Below are positions 24,317 to 28,588 of a DNA stretch of 28,588 nt, piece after piece (the first letter of the stretch is position 1; every line of letters starts with the position of its first letter). A program made the translations under genes and the position numbers. This DNA is from a virus, in IMG/VR virus record IMGVR_UViG_3300049434_000094, positions 1 to 28,588 of that record. One strand, written 5' to 3'. Under the pieces are notes generated by a model, which was not told where the DNA came from, made no database searches, and worked only from the letters and a program-made list of their open reading frames with translations.

Positions 24317-24694
24317 CTAGGCGAATTCTTCGATGGGACGTGCCGCCATCGTCGCTGCGAGCCGATCGAGGAACGAATTCGCCTCGACCGCTCCATCAGC
24401 GAGCAGTTCCGACAGCTCAGGCGTAACGTTCGGGTCGGTGTCCCGAATGTCGCCGCGTGCGATCTCGTCGGCGTACACGGCTACCTGTGCGTGGATCTTC
24501 TCCTCGCCGACGAAGCGAGTGACCGTCACGATCGCGGCGACTGTCCGCGGCGGCTCATCCTCTTTCGCTCGGATCGGCAGACGCGCCGTCGTGTTTACGA
24601 GATGTCGACGCGGATGCGTCGGAAACGGAACGACGTTCGCGTCACTGCTGGAGTGGTTCGCCAGGAGGTGCTTTTCAAAGTCGCGATCGATCAT
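24317..24694 (-). CDS. phage protein of unknown function after small terminase
   Basis: The ATG (24694) overlaps the TGA of the small terminase gene as ATGA, so translation is coupled. The 125-residue product has a basic N-terminus (FPTHPRRHLVNTTARLPIRA), a beta-rich core (RTVAAIVTVTRFVGEEKIHA) and a helical acidic end (VTPELSELLADGAVEANSFL). No membrane segment or known motif. Coupling to the small terminase suggests a packaging or early head role. Confidence 0.6.
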   Translation of the reverse strand: MIDRDFEKHLLANHSSSDANVVPFPTHPRRHLVNTTARLPIRAKEDEPPRTVAAIVTVTRFVGEEKIHAQVAVYADEIARGDIRDTDPNVTPELSELLADGAVEANSFLDRLAATMAARPIEEFA

Positions 24695-25380
24695 TTCTTC
24701 TCCGTTGATGCCTCGGCGTTGTCAATTGCCGCCAGCACCAGGTCGAGTGCTTCAGGTTGATCTTTGAGAACCGCCACAATCTCGGCGCGTGCCTGCGCAT
24801 AGGCGCGTCGTGCTCCGATTCCGGCGGCTCTTCGCTCTGCTTCACGCCGTGCCGAAGACGTCTGGAGCTTCCGATGCAGGTCGATGAGGGACGCTGCCTT
24901 TGCAGAAACGCCCGGTTCCTCATGCAGCTCGTTTTCGAGGGCGTTGAGAAGGCTCGCATTCGCAAGCGCCGTAATCGTCGCTTCCGTCGCGAGGACATCC
25001 TCCCCGCCGATCGCAGCGCTGAGCGCTGCTGTCTGATCCGCGAGCGTTTGCTTCTGCGCCCGCTCCGCGTTCCATCGAATCCAATGTGTATGGATTGAAG
25101 TCTTTCCGGTGCGGAAGCCCGCCGCGCGGATCTTCGGCCAGAAGGGCGTCTTTTTCAGACGCTCTTCAATTTCTTTGAACGACGCCCGCGGCACCTTTTC
25201 GAACTCGGCCTCGAGCCACTCGGCCAGTCCTGGGATCTGCGGGATGAGTGGTTGCCCGCGCCGGCCACGATTCTCCGGAGGCGTCGGACGGCGGCGCTGT
25301 TCCGTCGCCGTCCATCGCTGCGAGCACTGCGTGCAGCCGCTGCAAGCGGTGTGGGCGCGTGCCGTGCTATGCCGCGGCAT
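24691..25380 (-). CDS. small terminase subunit (DUF3486, Mu gp27-like)
   Basis: The 229-residue product begins with a basic Cys-containing leader (HTACSGCTQCSQRW), then a DUF3486-like domain: IPGLAEWLEAEFEKVPRASF, KEIEERLKKTPFWPKIRAAG and a WIRWNAERAQK segment. A helical C-terminal part follows (LANASLLNALENELHEEPGV ... AEIVAVLKDQPEALDLVLAA). In Mu-like phages this protein recognises the packaging signal and works with the large terminase. The start overlaps the end of the upstream gene by 14 bp. The N-terminal CxxC..C leader (about 35 residues) is unusual and may be an addition, or a later start may be used. Confidence 0.7.
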   Translation of the reverse strand: MPRHSTARAHTACSGCTQCSQRWTATEQRRRPTPPENRGRRGQPLIPQIPGLAEWLEAEFEKVPRASFKEIEERLKKTPFWPKIRAAGFRTGKTSIHTHWIRWNAERAQKQTLADQTAALSAAIGGEDVLATEATITALANASLLNALENELHEEPGVSAKAASLIDLHRKLQTSSARREAERRAAGIGARRAYAQARAEIVAVLKDQPEALDLVLAAIDNAEASTEKK

Positions 25381-25681
25381 TCGATCCTTCTTCCTCGATG
25401 TCGGGTGTGAACGGCTCGACTCGCACGCTGAAGCGCGCCGCGAGTGCGACGAGCTGCAGATGGATGTAGGCGAGCATCCGGCCGTTTCGTCGCTGTTCGC
25501 GCTTCAGATCGCCGAGATCGTCATGACGCACATACTCACGTGCGAGCGACAGCTCGATAGCGGCGATCTTCCTCGCGTTCTCCTCGACTCGTGCGAGAGC
25601 TTGCCTCACTGCCCAGCCCACGAGCGACAGCACAGCACCGATGACAACTTCAATCACGTTAGGACTCCAGTTGAACGACAC
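25367..25681 (-). CDS. small membrane-anchored coiled-coil phage protein (DUF2730/holin-like)
   Basis: I choose GTG at 25681 (VSFNWSPNVIEVVIGAVLSL) preceded by GGGAGAGGG, giving 104 residues; the open frame to 25879 is in non-coding sequence. One membrane helix (residues about 8-24) is followed by a coiled coil (ALARVEENARKIAAIELSLA ... LKREQRRNGRML) and an acidic tail. This layout is shared by DUF2730-type proteins upstream of the small terminase in Mu-like phages and by some pinholin-like proteins. It is the best candidate here for a membrane partner of the lysozyme, but the genes are 15 kb apart. Confidence 0.6.
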   Translation of the reverse strand: MSFNWSPNVIEVVIGAVLSLVGWAVRQALARVEENARKIAAIELSLAREYVRHDDLGDLKREQRRNGRMLAYIHLQLVALAARFSVRVEPFTPDIEEEGSNAAA

Positions 25682-26036
25682 CGCCCTCTCCCTTCCGTTG
25701 TTGATATTGAGTTTTCCGTTCTCCTCGGCTGGCTCAACGCATGTCCATTGCGTTAGTGGTTGGACCGAGGGACGGTGCCGCTCTCGTGAAGCAGGCCCGC
25801 CCGCGCGCGGGTGGAGTCCGTAGTGACTCTTCCGTCGACTGCCTTGCCCGCGCGTCGGGCGAGAGCTGCAACAAGACATCGGGAGGCGAATGGTTGGACC
25901 GCCGTTGTGGAGTGATAACGGTGCCGACGCGGGGCGCGTCGTGCTGTTGGTTCCGTTTCCCGGTTCGCGATCTGTGGGTTGGTCGCGTTGAGTGCGAAGC
26001 CCGGTCCCGATGTCTTGTTGCAGCCCTCGCGGGGCT
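25682..26036. other. 355-bp non-coding stretch with a perfect inverted repeat
   Basis: This gap between the DUF1353 gene and the coiled-coil gene (both minus) has no supportable gene. It holds the inverted repeat 25865-25884/26005-26024 and several GC palindromes such as CCCGCGCGCGGG near 25798. The words GGTTGGACCG recur near 25760 and 25890. Confidence 0.5.
25865..26024. repeat. perfect 20-bp inverted repeat with 120-bp interior
   Basis: Left arm 25865-25884 (GCTGCAACAAGACATCGGGA) is repeated exactly, inverted, at 26005-26024. Outside the arms the match continues for about 6 bp with one mismatch (GCGAGA versus GCGAGG). The interior codes for nothing recognisable. The arms could fold into a long RNA stem in the phage mRNA, or be the ends of a miniature element. 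No target duplication was identified. Confidence 0.75.
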
Positions 26037-26684
26037 TTACGGCAACTTCAAATTCGCGTCGGGCGCCGCCCGCCCGTCTCGACCGCTCTTCGCCCTCATC
26101 CCTCTCCCATTCCGCCCGCGGGCGAGAGCGGGAGTCCGTGGCGAGCAACGGCCCGACGCGAATACCTTTGTCTTGGTTGTGGTGTCTTCCGGATCACGCG
26201 TGAACTGCGGTCCCCATTTCTCGACGACCCGCCGCATGATCGCGGCCCGCACCTCCGGTACACCATCGATGCGCATCGCTTCGAAAAAGATGGAAGCGGC
26301 TTCGCCTGAAGAGACTCGGTAACGGAGGCGTGTCGTCGGATGCGCGCCGCACACGTACCGCGGTACTCGCTGTCTGCCTCCGTCCACCGCGAGACGACCG
26401 CAGCGCGAGCAATGAGGAGTGCAGAGGAGATCGTGAATCACGGCCGCTCTGCGGTAGTCGCCGATGAACGGATCACCGAAGACGGTCCAAAGCGCCCGCG
26501 GAATCGTCGTGCCGTCGAACGTGAATCCTCGCGGCGCCGTCCACCTGTTGCCGGCCGAATCGACCAGCGAGAACTTCTGGCGAAGCTCCATGAGCCGATC
26601 ATCGCCGTCGTGCCTGAGCCACTTGGCGACGACGTCTCCTTCAAAATACGGCTGCGTTACCCCTGCGAGCGCGACCGCGTTCAT
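26037..26684 (-). CDS. DUF1353 family protein with cysteine-rich insert
   Basis: I choose ATG at 26684 (MNAVALAGVTQPYFEGD) behind GAGGAGA, giving 215 residues. The core fits DUF1353: WTAPRGFTFDGTTIPRALW, then FGDPFIGDYRRAAVIHDLL, a family common in phages whose function is unknown. Between the IHDLL helix and the following helix (ASIFFEAMRIDGVPEVRAAI) is an extra segment with CTPHCSRCGRL and YVCGAH, a likely zinc site. The last 35 or so residues (Arg/Gly-rich) are read through a GC repeat at about 26040-26150 and are probably not native. It starts the leftward phage block after the AT-rich divergent region. Confidence 0.72.
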   Translation of the reverse strand: MNAVALAGVTQPYFEGDVVAKWLRHDGDDRLMELRQKFSLVDSAGNRWTAPRGFTFDGTTIPRALWTVFGDPFIGDYRRAAVIHDLLCTPHCSRCGRLAVDGGRQRVPRYVCGAHPTTRLRYRVSSGEAASIFFEAMRIDGVPEVRAAIMRRVVEKWGPQFTRDPEDTTTKTKVFASGRCSPRTPALARGRNGRGMRAKSGRDGRAAPDANLKLP

Positions 26685-27189
26685 GCGCGTTCTCCTCGTG
26701 CTACTTGTTTGGATTGGTTGGAACCGATTGCTACAACCCGAAGAGCCCGCCTGATCTTGGATGCGATCGGTACGACTCCGGGTATCGAGGTTGGATTGTC
26801 TTTGGCAGCTCGACTGGAGTCTCGCTTCAACCCGTGCGGCCCTTGCTCCGGCCGCCCTCACAACGATGCGAAGAATAGGGGCGGAGTCCGCAGAACACCA
26901 TGACCCTATCTCGCCATGCGCGTCGTTACGTGTGCTTATGTACGCCTACGATCGCTAACTTTCAGGGTTGAGAGGCGCCGAATGCCGACTCGAAGCGTCA
27001 ATTCGTTGGGGAAATATATTGTAATGTCCCTTATGAATCATTGGATAAATATGCTGAAATGTCCATTATGATTCGTGGGATAAATAATCTGAAATGTCCA
27101 TTATGAGTGTCGCCTGCGACCGGTGCGCAAACCATAAGTGTCTGTGCACACAGAAATATATGCAACTGTAGACGGTTAACTTATTTGAC
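26685..27189. promoter_or_regulatory. divergent control region with AT-rich repeats
   Basis: The 505 bp between the DUF1353 start (26684, reading left) and the HTH gene start (27190, reading right) hold no supportable gene. The right half is much richer in A+T than the surroundings and contains three 35-bp direct repeats, each with a TAAATA or AAATAT stretch that could serve as a -10 element. A TGTGCACA palindrome lies near 27143. It is the likely site of promoters for both directions. Confidence 0.5.
27002..27106. repeat. three tandem 35-bp direct repeats
   Basis: The units are 27002-27036, 27037-27071 and 27072-27106. Units 2 and 3 agree at 30 of 35 positions and units 1 and 3 at 27 of 35. 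The most constant part is AATGTCC(A/C)TTATGA at the end of each unit; GGATAAATA marks the middle of units 2 and 3. They look like repeated protein-binding sites rather than coding repeats. Candidate binders are the adjacent HTH protein or the Mu-type transposase. Confidence 0.85.
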
Positions 27190-27543
27190 GTGTCCTCTGG
27201 CCTGACCCCCGAATATCTGAGAGAACGCTACTCGCTCAAGAAGGTGTGCGAGATTCTCGACTGCGACGAAGTCACTCTCCGGCGCTGGCTGCGCGAGGGG
27301 GGAGTACCGCTCGAAGACGGCCGACGCATAAAGATTTCCTTCATCCCTCTCGGAGTGAGGAACAAGGTGTTCCTGAAGGAAGAGATTGATCGCGTCTGGC
27401 GTGAACTGAAAGCGGCAGGCGAAGAGATGGCGATGGCGGACGTTCTCGATTTTCCCGCGGAGGATGAGCGGCGCGAGCGGGCTCGCCATTCGGAGTCCGA
27501 GCACGAGCGGCGGCGAGGTAGCTCGAACCGGCGCATATCGTGA
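27190..27543 (+). CDS. small helix-turn-helix (excisionase/MerR-like) regulator
   Basis: GTG at 27190 is the only plausible start; no strong Shine-Dalgarno is visible. The product has 117 residues. Residues 8-60 form a winged helix-turn-helix of the excisionase/MerR-like kind (YSLKKVCEILDCDEVTLRRW, then FIPLGVRNKVFLKEEIDRVW). A Glu/Arg-rich tail follows. It is read opposite to the phage block and convergent with the transposase. The 35-bp repeats lie 84 bp upstream, so autoregulation or control of the leftward genes is plausible. It might be a phage repressor or activator. Confidence 0.7.
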   Translation: MSSGLTPEYLRERYSLKKVCEILDCDEVTLRRWLREGGVPLEDGRRIKISFIPLGVRNKVFLKEEIDRVWRELKAAGEEMAMADVLDFPAEDERRERARHSESEHERRRGSSNRRIS

Positions 27544-27646
27544 CGCGGGGTTTCAGTCGGGGTAGTGGCTAATGCCGGCTCGCACGCCTTCGGACGCGTT
27601 GCCTTCTCGATACGGGGATGAGCGCCGGAAAGTGATCCCGCGTCCT

Positions 27647-28588
27647 TCAGACTCCGCGGCGGCGCTCCAGCTCATCGAAGCGCTCCTTTACTCCCTCGGG
27701 CCAGGGCTGCTTTCCCGTTCGACACTGGAGAAGGTGCTTGAGTGAGATACCGAGTGTCGCCGCGATGTTTCGCCATGACAGTTCGCCATCGCTTCGCGTG
27801 CGCCGCGGCTGCGCTGGAGGCTGCGCGAGCAGCGCTGCGCGTCGTGAGGCATCTGCGGTTGTCGTGCTGCTGCCGCGCAGTCGCTCGATCGCTTCGAAGC
27901 GCTCCTGCATTCCGGCCGGCCATCGGAGCTGACCCTTTCGATACCGCACGAGCGTGCGGAGCGCGATGCCGAGCATGTTGGCGATCGTGCCGTATGACAG
28001 CTCGTCGTCACGGAGGTTCGTTCGCGTCCGGTCTTTCTTCACACGTCGCGGGGAGACGACGCAGAGCGACTGCGCAGCGGCGTCGTCAGCGTCGAGAACC
28101 GCTTCCAGAATCGTCGCCGTGACTTCGGTCGGCAACGAGCCCGCGCTCTGCCGCGCAACCGTCGAGAACTGCCCGATTGCCACGACGGGATTTCCTGTAT
28201 CCGTCTTTCCACGCGCCGCCTCAAGCTCCGCGAAGCGTTGCAAGACGTACTGAATCTTCGCTCGCCGGTAGTCGGCGAAGCGTTCCTTGGCGCCTTCGAC
28301 GTACGCCGCGGCCATGCGTTTCAGCTCCTTGTTGTCGCTGAAGACGCGAGCGATGAGGCGCCGCGTTACCTCGTCGCGCGAGCTGTACGTTGCGTCCTCG
28401 GGATCAACCTGTGCGTTGCATACGAATGCGCCCGTCGCGCGATCGAGGATGATCGCGGACATCGGGTCGTCTGGATTCGGGCGGAAGTCCACGCGCTCGC
28501 CGAAGTATTCAAGGTGCTTGTGGAGCGATGTCAGACGGCAGATGCGTCCCTCATGCTGGATACCGTTCTGCCCGACGACGCGTCCGCC
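27647..28588 (-). CDS. Mu A-like transposase, C-terminal part (5' end beyond window)
   Basis: The frame is open to the right edge, giving 313 visible residues. The first 60 or so (GRVVGQNGIQHEGRICRL ... ERVDFRPNPDDPMSAIILDR, then GAFVCNAQVDP) match the Mu transposase C-terminal beta-barrel. A basic helical stretch follows (ELKRMAAAYVEGAKERFADY). The last 120 residues carry two similar 43-residue modules (27872-28000 and 27653-27781; 21 of 43 residues identical), each looking like a helix-turn-helix (LSYGTIANMLGI and LSWRNIAATLGI) followed by RWPAGMQERFEAIERLRG-type helices. The catalytic DDE core should lie to the right of the window. No Mu B-type ATPase gene follows it. Confidence 0.8.
   Translation of the reverse strand, partial: GGRVVGQNGIQHEGRICRLTSLHKHLEYFGERVDFRPNPDDPMSAIILDRATGAFVCNAQVDPEDATYSSRDEVTRRLIARVFSDNKELKRMAAAYVEGAKERFADYRRAKIQYVLQRFAELEAARGKTDTGNPVVAIGQFSTVARQSAGSLPTEVTATILEAVLDADDAAAQSLCVVSPRRVKKDRTRTNLRDDELSYGTIANMLGIALRTLVRYRKGQLRWPAGMQERFEAIERLRGSSTTTADASRRAALLAQPPAQPRRTRSDGELSWRNIAATLGISLKHLLQCRTGKQPWPEGVKERFDELERRRGV

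Noticed and set aside
26761-26958. Plus-strand open frame of 65 codons in the control region
   Set aside because: No start signal or recognisable features; it runs into the AT-rich repeat region.
27002-27106. Tandem repeats considered as a CRISPR remnant
   Set aside because: The 35-bp units are contiguous with no spacers, are not palindromic, and no cas genes are present.
25682-27189. Possible tRNA or attachment site in the non-coding gaps
   Set aside because: No cloverleaf with a plausible anticodon arm and TTCRA loop was found by eye.

Overview
The window is most of a Mu-like transposable prophage that appears to have lost one end. It lies in a GC-rich bacterial chromosome, and nearly all of its phage genes are on the minus strand, so the phage reads from right to left. 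The right edge holds the 3' part of a Mu A-type transposase (27647 to beyond the window). Leftward come a DUF1353 protein, a small membrane/coiled-coil protein, a DUF3486 (Mu gp27-like) small terminase, a DNA methyltransferase, the large terminase, a DUF935 portal, a MuF head protein with a C-terminal PBECR-type nuclease-like domain, a gpI protease/scaffold, a decoration protein and the major capsid protein. Then come DUF1320 (gp36), a gpG-type virion morphogenesis protein, a lysozyme-family endolysin, DUF1834 (gp37), a tail tube, a tail chaperone pair with a clear -1 frameshift site, and a tape measure. No sheath gene is seen, so the tail looks siphovirus-like rather than Mu-like contractile.

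The left end is broken. The tape-measure frame runs at about 755-775 into the C-terminal third of a GNAT (RimI-like) acetyltransferase gene, and no tail-tip, baseplate or fibre genes follow. The simplest reading is a deletion that removed the distal tail genes and the phage end and joined the tape measure to a host rimI-type gene. To the left is a host-type gene for a helix-turn-helix protein (1-642). Its 3' end runs through a hairpin built of 7-bp units.

The virion cluster is interrupted by cargo (moron-type) genes, often on the opposite strand: a secreted lipoprotein (3889-4680, +), a GYF_2/TM protein (4844-5854, -), an SH3b lipoprotein, a 62-residue protein and a zinc-knuckle protein (7101-9147, +), a small acidic protein plus a three-TM protein (15932-16770, +), and a multi-TM protein (23676-24248, -). 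Many are predicted to be membrane or envelope proteins, which fits superinfection exclusion or host-surface change, but that is inference.

Non-coding structure includes three 35-bp direct repeats in an AT-rich divergent region (27002-27106), a perfect 20-bp inverted repeat 120 bp apart (25865-26024), an 11-bp perfect hairpin upstream of the lysozyme gene (10297-10322), and the heptad hairpin (507-584). The host cannot be named from the sequence. The GC-rich codon use, frequent GTG/TTG starts and cargo families would suit Acidobacteriota or another soil lineage, at low confidence.
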